A DNA stretch of 64,000 nucleotides from Brachypodius melanocephalos. Lineage: Eukaryota > Chordata > Aves > Passeriformes > Pycnonotidae. The DNA lies in assembly GCA_013398615.1 (NCBI GenBank), contig VZSR01003807.1, positions 43,312,707-43,376,706 on the forward strand, written 5' to 3'. Below the pieces are notes generated by a model. It made no database searches and was not told the origin of the DNA. It saw only the letters and a program-made list of their open reading frames with translations. Of this stretch, positions 54,651 through 64,000 are shown piece by piece (position 1 is the stretch's first letter; every line of letters begins with the position of its first letter). The position numbers and the translations under genes are program-made.

Positions 54651-56052
54651 ATTCAGGGCTGACACTGATTTCTTACTTTGCTTTATTATTAATATCAAGA
54701 TTCTTTCTGTGACTTGCTTGAGGCGGCATAAGCAAAAGCACAGCTATTTGGATATGCATCCTCGGGGCATCTACCCAAAGTCATTTGGGTTATTCAGAAT
54801 TTCTGAACACCTACTTAAATGTCTCAGATGAAGCAAAACTGATGAACGTGTTGTAAGTTTGTGGGCAGGTACTCATCTATAAATCTGTGATACTTATATC
54901 AGTGCATACTATAAAAAAGGTTTTCCAGGGTACATAATTTACAATAGAGATTGGGAAGCAAAAACAAAATAAGCACAGGAGAAAGAGGAAACTTGCAGTT
55001 AGGTTGAATATTCAGAAACAATCAGGAAAGGAGGATGTAAACAACATCAATACACGCATAATTTAAGAAACATTGTCTGAAAGTGCACATTTCACTTTTA
55101 AAACCACTTCTAATTATGAAAACCACAGGGAGGAGAGGAAGAAAGAGATGTCAAATAGTAGCTTTTGATTAGGCCTGCCTAAGGGAAGCAATACTTAAAT
55201 ACAGAACCTCTAAATGTGCAATTTTTTATGTATTCTTATTATGCATATAGTAAGGATTATAAACAAAATACACAGCCAGAACTAGCCAAATACTTCAAAA
55301 TATATCAGTATAAGGGGTTTGGGACCTCCACCTTCTTGATGAGTCAAGACATTGTCTAATTGTGGAAAACGCTGATCTCTTCTTACAAAATGCTGATTAT
55401 CTTCAGTTCACCACAGAATAAAAGGAGTCAGTGGAAACTGCAGTTAAAGAAACAAAATTGTCTCCCCGTAGATGGGAGAGAGTTTTTTCAAAACTGCAGG
55501 GAAATAGTATTTCTCAAAGCAGCAGGCATGACAAATGGAAAATAAGTGCCAAGTTTAATCCATTCACCTTCTTTTAAATAGCATGCCCACAAGTAGAAGT
55601 TAAAAAAAAAAAAAAAAAGAATGAGTCCAGAATTGATTTGCTTCAAAATTGGAGACAAAAATAAATCCCACATTTTTTAAATTAGTCATTCTTGTTGGGA
55701 GATAATACAGCAGCTCAGTGTGGGAAAATAAAAATAGCATTTGGTAGAGATGCAGTTTATCATTGTTTCCTACTTTAGGAAAGACCTCCCCACAGCTCAG
55801 ATTGCATCCTAGTGGTAGATATTAGGGGTATTTCGAATTTCTAAATCTTCTTGGAATTATTTTCAGCATCATGCATTTTTAATGTGGCACTCCATTTCAT
55901 ATTCGCTTCTTTACATGTCTAATCATACTTCTTGCAAAATTACTGAAGAGCAGCCGTACCTTCCCCATTAAAAAAGGCTGATCTCAGGATCACTGACCTT
56001 GCAGAAAGAGGAAGGAGATGAGCGACTCATAAGCTGTTCTCTTCTCTTGCAG
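54651..56052. other. Unique AT-rich sequence
   Basis: No gene is recognised. A poly-A run lies at 55602-55618. The 55700-55960 part is free of repeats and simple sequence and could be conserved regulatory DNA, but that needs comparative data. Confidence 0.5.
55602..55618. repeat. Poly-A tract (A)17
   Basis: A pure A run after 'gaagtt'. There is no retroelement body upstream. Confidence 0.9.
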
Positions 56053-56128
56053 CCTGAGGTTGTGTCAAAGGAATGTTTACAATGTGCAGTGCAGGACTAT
56101 GCCAGGTATAGCATTTCCACCAGCTATG
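56053..56128 (+). other. Candidate 76-nt exon with strong splice sites, unidentified
   Basis: An excellent acceptor (tgttctcttctcttgcag) ends at 56052 and a consensus donor (TATG|gtaagtgt) begins at 56129. The 76 nt between are open in two of three frames: one gives PEVVSKECLQCAVQDYAR..., the other LRLCQRNVYNVQCRTMPG.... Neither is recognised. In the second frame the exon ends in phase 0, which would match the phase-0 open frame of the next candidate at 57562-57663. Splice signals of this quality do occur by chance in 64 kb. A non-coding RNA exon is as likely as a coding one. Confidence 0.3.
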
Positions 56129-57561
56129 GTAAGTGTTGCTCCTGGAAGAAGCTTGGCTTCTGGAAAGGCATGCATTCCCCTCTCTTACACACCTGCCATC
56201 ACAGCTGGAGAACCACAAAAAAAGTCATTTATAGTGCAAGAACCATGAGCAGCTCCAACAGGTCCCAACCCCACTATGTTCATTTTGAAAACTTGTGTAT
56301 TGGGGTGTTTTGCTCCTGTGTGCTCCTCATCAAAGCTGAACCAGGTTGTTAATGGCATGGAGCCAAAGAGGAACTTGCAGCTGTGGATAAAGAGGAGGAG
56401 TCTTCATATGAATTAGTCGCCCTAGGATCAGCTGATATGATTAGAGTGAAATAGAAGAGAAAGGAGGATGTGGAAGTCTGTTAATTTGTTTGGATGTGTG
56501 CTTTATTATGAGGATTGTGCTTCCAGAAGCATATTTGTGGGATGGGAAGCAGAGGTACGGGAGTTAAGCTGGGTGCTGCAAAGGGCAATCAGAGGAGACC
56601 TTATCCCATGGGAACAAGTACAAGAACAGGGACATCCACATGCATGAATGGCCATAATGTGATATTCCCATGACTTCAGAGAGGCAAATTCAAACTACAA
56701 AAGAGTAATTCACTTGTAATATCTTCCTGGTAGGGTGAGGGGTTCAGTGTCCTTCTGTCCCAACAGTGGGCTACAAGACTTGTAGTGGGATGCAAGGCTG
56801 GGCAGGATTGCTCCCATTTACCCACTCCCTGCGTGACAGGATGCTGCACGCTCTGGCCCACAGGGCTGCTGCAGCCCTGGTCCAACACTCTGCTGCAGAG
56901 GAGGCCCCTGTGAGCCTGCACAGCTGGGAGAAGTTCCTGGGGAAAGGCAGAACAAAGGAAAGGACAGGAGCTGGGCAACAGACAGGCTGCAAAGGCAGCA
57001 CTAGGTTTGGGAGAGTTTTGGAGTACACATATTTTCAAACCTAAGTTTAGATGTATACTTGACTATACGCTTAAATGTAAGTAAATGAGTAGTTTCACAA
57101 AGCTGAATTTAGAAGAAATGTGTTTTGATAATCTGTAAATAACATTTTATTTTTGCTTTTATTTACTTATTCTGTGAAGAAAACAAGAGATGCCTCAGTT
57201 CTGGTAAAGGGGGAAGCTATGAATTGATATGATAACATTTTGTCAGAGGTAGATGTCTGCAGTTAATACATTTCATACCATTCCCTAATGCCCTCAGTGA
57301 ACATTCAAGAAACAGAAATAAACAGACAAATAAAGAATTCATTAAATATAAAAACCAGAAAAAATTTGACGCTGCGCTTTGGTCCATCTTAATTTAGCAC
57401 AGAAACTATTTAATAGATTTTGCAATCTTCCTATAAATATTGTGTGCCTGAATTAACATCTCCTTTTGTGCCGTAAAGACCTAAGGGAAGCAAATTAAAA
57501 ACAGTTAATACAGATACATTTCTTTTCATCTTGGAGCAGGATTTCCCTTCTCTCTCTGCAG

Positions 57562-57663
57562 TACCTTGGGTACTTACCAAATCATAAGTTACTAAGAGGA
57601 GAGAACTCATCTCCACCCCACACCTCGGGGCTGCCACGAATGTGGTTAATCAAACCCTACTGG
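57562..57663 (+). other. Candidate 102-nt exon, unidentified
   Basis: A strong acceptor (cccttctctctctgcag) ends at 57561 and a plausible donor (ACTGG|gtatgta) begins at 57664. The 102 nt form 34 codons open in phase 0, starting YLGYLPNHKLLRGENSSPP. The segment includes several CpGs (cctcggg, ccacgaat) unlike its AT-rich flanks. I recognise no protein. It may pair with 56053-56128 in a transcript. A minus-strand frame also covers it, so coding orientation is not certain. Confidence 0.22.
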
Positions 57664-58638
57664 GTATGTACACGTCTCGAATCCCTGTGAAAAGCAAAAA
57701 TTCAAGAGCTGTTTTCAGAGCACACCACTTTGGACCCCTTCTTCTTTGTAAGAAGCAGCATGCAATGTCGGGTCACAAATCAAGGAGTCTCTGTGTCCCA
57801 GAGGACGTGGGTCACAGACTTTCCTCAAGACGGTGGAATGGAATCTACAGTGTCACAAATGAAATTCAGGGAGGCACAGCAGCTAGGGAGATAACACACA
57901 TGAGAGAGGATGTAAATATCCATGGTTACCAATACTAGAAATTACTCCTGGGGTTCAGTCCTCCCAGTCTTCAGCCAGAACCAACTTCCACCTAAACACT
58001 GTTTTGTTTCCTGCCTTGGTAGGAGACAAAGCCTTCGTGAGAAGGTCACACCCCCTTTCAGGAAGGGCTAGTGAGGAGTGCCACCATGGTCTGGAGTAGC
58101 ATTCAGTGCCTCCAGTCCTCTCCCTTTGTGTCTCTAAAGGAGCTTGCTTGGCATCTCTTAGAGTAAATGCCAACTTTAACAATAAATATACTGATCAGAT
58201 CAAAAATCTGGGTAAATAAACTATAGTCATACACTTATGAAACACAGAGCCTTTGCAAAGCCGTCTCCTTATCTTTTAGGTTAAAATTGTATTTTGGTAA
58301 TCAAGTTCTACTCAGACCAATAATGGTTTAAAAGCTGGCTGTGCTATGTACACCTTGTTTGTACTGCACATGCTATCAAGAAAAAGTTCATTAATATGTA
58401 ATGTACACTTCATTTTCCTGCAAGCCTAACCAGATCAGACCAAAGACTTTGATGAAGTGAAGGAAAGGCATTAGGTTGTCTCTTCTGTTTGATATTCTGC
58501 AGATTGCTGCTGTAAGTTGGTAGACAATGTGTCTGGGAGCAGACAGTGACAAATCAAAGCCACCAGTGTCCGCTCGGAGAAGCTCATACAGTAAAGATGC
58601 ACCCTTTAGGGCAGATGGGTCTCTCCTTGCACCTGAAC
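57664..58638. other. Unique non-coding sequence
   Basis: A moderately CpG-containing stretch at 57664-57850 follows the candidate exon. The rest is AT-rich with nothing recognised. Confidence 0.5.
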
Positions 58639-58977
58639 TCTAAACCCTAATGGCAGCTTCAGACAGGTGCTGAGGTTCCATGGGCAGCCTAGAAGAGAAA
58701 GATGGGGACAGATAAATGTTGGTGCAGTACCATGCTCTCCCTGTCATACCTTTTTCAGGCCCAGTGTCCCTGGAGATGCAGGTTTTGTGGTTCTCTGAAA
58801 CCTAACCTTAACCCTAACCCTAATTTTCAGGCTGAAGTCCCAAGCACCATGGGTGGCCCAGTTTAGATAGATGTGGAGATCAATGTTTGTGCAGTGTTGT
58901 GCCGTCCTTGATACACCTTCTCCAGCCCCTGGAGCTGTAGCCTTTGTGGTTCCCTGAACACTAACCCTAACACTAAC
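58639..58977. repeat. Two-unit tandem repeat (about 160 bp) with telomere-like CCCTAA tracts
   Basis: Three telomere-like tracts are spaced about 160 bp apart: ctaaaccctaa at 58640-58650, cctaaccttaaccctaaccc at 58801-58820, and ctaaccctaacactaac at 58961-58977. The sequence between the first and second resembles that between the second and third. Shared anchors: 'ccatggg' (58678, 58848), 'gat-aatgtt-gtgcagt' (58711, 58878; offset 167), and 'tttgtggttc-ctgaa' (58784, 58943; offset 159). So there are two diverged tandem units, each ending in CTGAA plus telomeric repeats. I know no avian satellite with this design. It could be a relic of a larger satellite or a fossil of telomerase-mediated repair later duplicated. 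Confidence 0.8.
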
Positions 58978-59784
58978 TTGTGACCAGTGTCAGTATTTCC
59001 CCTTCCCTCTCTCAGCTTAAGTATGCCCCAATCCAATTAGTCATACTCAGTTTGTCTGTGTTTTGGAAGAACTTAACAGGATCATATGTTAAAATGTTTA
59101 TTGCTGTTTAAAAAGTCCAAATAAAATTAGATTTTACAATTCACTTTGAAATCTCCATTTCTGGCTGCATTATGTAAGTGATAAACTGTTCACCTCTATT
59201 TTATGAAATTTTGTGTAATGAAAATCTCAAATCATATTTGTAAATGATAAAGTGATTAAGATTTTATATATCTGTTACATGATGGTGGTAATCTTTTAAT
59301 GAATATAAGATGCTACAGGTTTAAGAATTCTTTCTGAAAAACAGTGTTCACAGAATTTTAAAAAGTAGCTATATAGCTATTCTTTCTCCCCTGATCATGT
59401 ATCTCCATCCAGATGCACAGAAACAGTTTTGATTCCAGTGCAGGCTCTATATTTTGGTAATAACAGAACATATGGTAATGATGGAGCAAAGGCTCTGGCT
59501 GAATCATAATTCCAGCTCTTCTCCTGTTCTGGCAGGCCCTTGATTTCCATGCATGAAATTAATGACTGTAAGAGGCAGAAAGGAAATTCTTCATGGTGCA
59601 TACTGTTACACTGCTGTGACACACAACTCTTGAACTATAAGTCATTTTTCAGACACATTAAATTCAGGTCCCTGCCTTGCAGCGTAGCAGATGGCAGCCT
59701 GTCCATGCTAGCCCATACTGCAGTGCTAGTGTTTCTGCAGCAGTAAGTGACCATCACTAGCCCAGTCTTAGCCACTCAGCATTG
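58978..59784. other. Unique AT-rich sequence
   Basis: No gene or repeat recognised between the telomere-like tandem repeat and the next CR1. Confidence 0.55.
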
Positions 59785-60440
59785 CCTTTCCCATGTTTGA
59801 GGACAGAGTCAGCTTTGCAGAAAAAAGGGGGAGCAGTGGCACATGGTGGACACCAAACAAACAACAGCATGCCCTTGCTGCAAAGAGAGCTAATGGCATC
59901 CTGGGCTGCATTAGGAGGTTAAGAGAGGTGATCCTTCCCCTCTGCTCAGCGTTGGTGTGTCCCCCCTTGGAGTGCTGCGTCCATCTCTGGGCTGGCCAGT
60001 ACACAAGAGACATGCACATGCTGGAGAGGGTGCAATGAACAGTCACTAAGGGACTGAAGCATCTCTGTTATGAGAAAGGGCTGAAACAGCTGGGACTGCT
60101 CATCCTGGAGGAGAGTTCAGGGAGGATCTCATCAATGTGTATGGATATCCGAATGGAGGGTGCAAAGAGCTCAGAGGCAGGCTCTTTCCAGTGGTGTTCA
60201 ATGAGGCAGAAGGCCCAAAACACAGGCAATTCCATCTGAACGTCAGGGAACACTTCTTATCTGTGAGAGTGGCATTGGCACAAGTTTCCCAGAGAGATTG
60301 AGAAGTCTCCTTGGAAATTCCAGACAAAGTCCCGGGAAACTGACTCTAGGTGGTCCTGCATGAGCAGGAGATTGGCCAAAGTTATTGTTAGAGGTCCCTT
60401 CCAACTTCAACAGTTCTCTGTTTTTGTGAATTCAGCAGTG
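59785..60440 (+). mobile_element. CR1 LINE, ORF2 C-terminus and 3' UTR (plus strand)
   Basis: A plus-strand CR1 of about 650 bp. It starts in the C-terminal part of ORF2, then the family phrases 'ctggagagggtgcaatgaac', 'gaagcatctctgttatgaga' and 'gggctgaaacagctgggact' mark the end of ORF2. The 3' UTR includes 'gaacacttcttatctgtgag', 'aaagtcccgggaaactgact' and 'ggtggtcctgcatgagcagg'. It ends with 'ggtcccttccaacttcaaca' and a degenerate TTCTCTGTTTTTGTGA tail near 60438. The UTR type differs from those at 8.7 and 34.9 kb, so this is another subfamily. It is inactive. Confidence 0.94.
59793..60038 (+). pseudogene. CR1 ORF2 C-terminal fragment (broken)
   Basis: An 81-codon open remnant reading ...HALAAKRANGILGCIRRLRE VILPLCSALV... 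through LERVQ and a stop. This matches the region just after the RT domain of CR1 ORF2, where the family has AAKxANxILGCIxR and a PHLEYCVQFWAP box, here PPLECCVHLWAG. The first 25 residues are shifted out of frame relative to the family around the run of G and A at 59821-59831. The fragment lacks all catalytic residues. Confidence 0.88.
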
Positions 60441-61651
60441 CTTTAAACCACCCATGAACTGCAATATCCTGCTAATGGTGAGAATCCAAGATATCCTACT
60501 CTCATTACTTCTTCACGTCACTCTGTTTATGTTTTTGATTGTTTGAGCTCTTACAGCTTTCTCAACCAACCCAGTGATCAGGCTCCAGACTGCAGTTTAA
60601 GGTCATCAAGGAGAAAATATTGTGATAGAGTCAGATGGCTTCAGTGCAACTTTGTTTCCTCAACCAAGACCTAGCCAAGACCAGGTTCTGTTTCTGTGAG
60701 CGCTAAAGTAATGCAAGTAATCCACTGGCAGTTAATGATCACCCCCTGATGCTTTTTCTCTTATTTTCCTGGTAATTTTTTTGTCAGATCTTCCCTTGCT
60801 GCAGCAACACTGCTGCCTTCTCTCTGAGTGCCTCTGCTCTTCCTACAGTTTCTTGAAGAGATATGAAGACCTTCACAAAAAGTAACCAGTTAAACAGGGT
60901 CACTACCATTTGCCCTGCATGCCTTTGATCTGGATGGCAGCACAGATGTGTCTTTAAAGCAGATTGCTGTTATTTTAGCTATCTTCTCCCCACTGACATG
61001 TCAAACTCCTCTGAAGGATGGCAGACTGGTTACCTGTCTCTGTCATGATCCGGAGATGTATAGAAGATCTAACCCACCTTGTAACAAAGCCTGGCACGCT
61101 GCACATACTAGATCAGTTTGTGGTTTACAGTGTTGAATTCTTCTATTTCTGCGGAATTGTCATACTGAGTTAAAGCTTTTCCTCAACTCCTCACTGCTTT
61201 GCTTGATTTATAGATTAGGAAAAAAAGCACAGATCTGTTCTGACAGATACCCCTTCTCATAGATTTTATAATTGAGAGTGCTATCATGCAAGCAATCAGT
61301 TTCCTAGTAGAAGACTTTATGATGAAATATGGAGACCATTCTGTTAGAAATGAGGGGTGCATTTCTGCTCTAGAGCCGGCGATGCCAATAGGACTGCACA
61401 TCTCCTTTGAAGCTGATAGAATAAAAATGGCTAAGATCAGGGAAAGAGGTTTTCCATGAGAGAGGCCCAGGAATTATTCCAGATTAATTTTAGGGTGAAA
61501 ATTCCACCCTGCTGCACTGAATCTATATCCAGTGTAGGAAAACCTAGCGCTGTCTTACCATTACCAACAGTAAGATAAAAGATAACAGATAATACATACA
61601 CAATAGATTAGGTTTTCTGAAGTGTTAAGGTTGCAGCATCATTTTGGATGA
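60441..61651. other. Unique non-coding sequence
   Basis: Nothing recognised. Short frames only. Confidence 0.55.
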
Positions 61652-61918
61652 GCTCCATGGGGCAGTTTTTATCCCTCCCCAACTCAGATATTGTCATACA
61701 CCAATGGGCTGAGTTGCCCCCCAGTGCCATGGCTGAGCTGCATCCAGGTATGGGATGGACAGGCCCCGTGGGTCAATCCCCACTGGTGCCTTGGTCCCAA
61801 TGTCACCGGCTCCCCAGTTCCCTGTAACACCACCTGCCTGGCCACAAATGCATCAATGGGTAAATTCGGTGTCCTGACAGATTGTCCCATTTTTAGGATC
61901 CCCTCTGATAAATTTTGA
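61652..61918 (+). pseudogene. Cys/Trp-rich, N-glycosylation-rich open fragment, unidentified
   Basis: An 89-codon plus-strand frame, open from just after a TGA at 61649 to a TGA at 61919, without an ATG near its start. The distinctive part contains GLSCPPVPWLSCIQVW and then GPNVTGSPVPCNTTC, followed by NAS. That is six Cys in the frame, several Trp, and three N-x-S/T sequons within 22 residues. Codon third positions are C/G-rich relative to the AT-rich flanks. The pattern suggests a secreted or ectodomain protein fragment. A relic of a retroviral envelope surface domain or of a host exon are both possible, and I can support neither. A 'CAG|gtatgg' donor-like site lies inside at about 61748. 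The minus strand is also open (61684-61950), so GC content may explain part of this. Confidence 0.3.
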
Positions 61919-62792
61919 ACAACAAAAATAGCCAACTTAAAAACCAGCACTTATTTTTTTATCAAGACTCTGAAAGATACTTTTCATGCCAGGATAGTAA
62001 CAGCAGAGTCAAATACTTGTTTTGGGATTGATGTTGCTATCAAATAAAATACTCATCCTCTTTTCTCTTCAAACACCCTCTCTTATTAAAAAATCACGAT
62101 AGTTCAGCTGACGCACTTTGGAAGGACCATGTCTTCTGAATAAATGTTGCAATAGTTGTATGGTGTTTCCAAGATGTCATGTTTCCAGTGAGCAAAAGGT
62201 CAGCAAGCCTCACTGCCCAAGACTCCCAGGTACCAACCCTCATTTCCACACAGCCCTTCCTCTTATTACCCCATCCTCACATTCCCATCACAAGTGGAGC
62301 TGAAGTCACCCCTGAAAAATGAATTTACCATTTGTCATGCAAGAAGTTTACAAGGATCATGTAAATCAGCACCAGCCTACAATAAGATCTGTACAGTTGT
62401 TTTCAGGAGAGGAAAATCTAATATCATTTTTAATGGCATCAAGTTATTTATCTCATTATTTCAAATGAAATGCAAAATGAGCAGAGTTGATAACAGAACA
62501 TGGTCTTTCACTTCGTCAGTCTTTCTGAGCAAGTATTTTCTAGTCTTTTCTTATGCAAGACATTTAGCCTGTTTTTTTGCTTGCAGATTATTTGTCAACA
62601 AACTTCAGGCTTAAAATATGGTATTTTGTTGTTCCAAAACAGTTTTAAAAACAAATTTCAGTCTCTTGAGTTTTTAATTTAGGATATTTGCTATTCACTT
62701 TTCATCCATATCCCACAATAATTTTGATTCCCTGACCAGACCAGAAATTCAGCCTGTCAGCCAACTTCCTATAAAATAAACATATGTGCTAC
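61919..62792. other. Unique non-coding sequence
   Basis: AT-rich with nothing recognised. No retroviral pol or LTR sequence flanks the protein-like fragment on this side. Confidence 0.5.
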
Positions 62793-62945
62793 TTATTTTT
62801 TCATCTTCTTCTGCTTCCCTTTCATATTTTCTTATCTCATTTCCTTTCCAGCAGTTTTCCCCCTACCTCTCTTTTTAAGTGCCTCTTTTTCTTTTTCCTT
62901 TCTCCTTGTCTCTATTTTGTTCCATCCTCCCCCAGTCTCCCATCC
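62793..62945. repeat. Polypyrimidine-rich low-complexity tract
   Basis: About 150 bp strongly biased to C and T on the plus strand. It produces a plus-strand open frame rich in Phe, Leu, Ser and Pro at 62784-62975, which is compositional and not a gene. Such tracts can form triplex DNA, but the mirror symmetry here is imperfect. Confidence 0.85.
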
Positions 62946-64000
62946 AACAGTTTCTTGAGTGTCATAGAAGTTTAGAAAAAGGTGTTTTCTGCAAGTTTTG
63001 AAGCAAGTTTTCCAAACTCCAAGAAGAGAGGGTTTCCTAAGTCAGGTGCCTTTTCTCTGGAGGCTGCCACTAGAGCAGAGTTGCTAAGAACGTCCAGAAA
63101 GCAGCAAATAGCTCCAGACACAGCAACATTGCATACAAGTGTTTGCTATTTTAAAGAATGTAATAGGCCTTTACAAGCAGCTGAAATCCAAGGATATATA
63201 TTTATTGGCTACCTATAGCCAGCCAAATGTATTTAGCACATGAAAATTCTTCTATTAGAAGCACTCTCTGCAACATATTATAATGAAAAACATTTTGGCA
63301 GTTTTCTGAAAACTGCTGGGTCATTGATGGGAGTTTGTCAGAGAGGAAAGGTCCTGCAGAGAACCTCAGAAAACCTCAGTATGGTATTAATGGCTCTGGT
63401 AAGCAGTCTTGAAGCTGATGTATCTGAAGTCAATAATGAGTAACACTGCAAGAGTTGCAAGCAATAATTTATTAAAGCATATATGTCATGGGAAAAACAA
63501 GCAGTGATCAGCTTTACTTTCTGATCAATTAACAGCACTCAAACAAGCAGAAGTCAAATTATTTTGAAACCCCAAATGAACCGATCTAGTCATTAGGAAG
63601 TCTGTGGTGCTACTTCATGCAAGCAGCTGTTCATTTTATCATATTTACTTTTACAAATGACTGTTATCATCCTGCAACCTTAGCTTTATGGCTCTTTGGA
63701 AACGACCCAATGTTTGATTTTTAAGGACTCTATATGCAGTTTAATCTGCTTCAAGAGAGAATATTGAAAATTTCGAACAAATTGGAATTGCGGGAGGAAA
63801 AGTTTTAACAGCTATTTGCAAGTAATAAAAATACGATGTAAGCTCCCAGATAGTCCCTTCAGAGCGATGAACTTTCTAATCAAGGAATTCAGTCCAACAC
63901 TGCAGGCAAACCTCTGGGATGAGGAACTGTCTGACAGCTGCTCCCATTTAATCAGCCTGAGATCCTTACCTCAAAGTGGCCTGCAGCAACCAGTCTCCAA
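62946..64000. other. Unique sequence, no gene recognised
   Basis: No interspersed repeat or gene. The last 450 bp is repeat-free, mixed-composition sequence with A/T-core motifs of homeodomain type (tttatcatattta, ctaatcaagg), which is compatible with a conserved non-coding element but not evidence for one. Confidence 0.45.

Noticed and set aside
54182..54662. Long open frames on both strands, 143 and 151 codons
   Set aside because: Mutually overlapping frames in GC-rich DNA. Neither has a protein-like pattern, so I list the block by composition only.
62784..62975. Plus-strand Phe/Leu/Ser/Pro-rich frame resembling a membrane segment
   Set aside because: The hydrophobicity comes from the polypyrimidine tract, not from a protein gene.
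1..64000. CRISPR arrays, tRNA or rRNA genes, bacterial operons, riboswitches
   Set aside because: None seen. The CR1 content and composition show vertebrate nuclear DNA, and the tandem repeats present are microsatellites and the telomere-like repeat.

Overview
The window reads as ordinary non-coding DNA from a bird, probably a songbird. Seven CR1 LINE copies of several ages dominate the recognisable content. I see no mammalian-type SINE, L1 or Alu, and no bacterial gene organisation. The songbird guess rests on the mix of CR1 subfamilies and a TG...CA-bounded LTR-like block; it is an inference, not a database match.

Layout: 1-650 unique sequence; 651-1285 a CR1 3' end on the minus strand; 8158-8699 a CR1 3' end on the plus strand; 8.7-25.2 kb unique sequence with small simple repeats; 25.25-26.6 kb a very old CR1 that still shows the reverse transcriptase FADD box; 27.48-27.70 kb a short CR1 tail; 32.36-32.45 kb a compound tetranucleotide microsatellite; 32.80-34.95 kb the longest CR1 (endonuclease end, gutted reverse transcriptase, 3' UTR); 45.33-45.90 kb a probable solo LTR on the minus strand; 46.48-46.96 kb a minus-strand CR1 tail; 54.12-54.65 kb a GC-rich block; 58.64-58.98 kb a two-unit tandem repeat whose edges carry telomere-like CCCTAA tracts; 59.79-60.44 kb a plus-strand CR1; then unique sequence to the end.

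No complete protein-coding gene is visible. The open reading frames are about as long as chance would give in 64 kb, and most of the better ones lie in CR1 or GC-rich segments. Four short stretches look more exon-like or protein-like than their surroundings: a 105-nt minus-strand segment at 31437-31541, two plus-strand segments with good splice sites at 56053-56128 and 57562-57663, and a Cys/Trp/N-glycosylation-rich open frame at 61652-61918. None is identified. The window is best viewed as an intergenic region or part of a very large intron. I found no convincing new biological system; the telomere-like tandem repeat and the unassigned exon-like segments are the items most worth checking.
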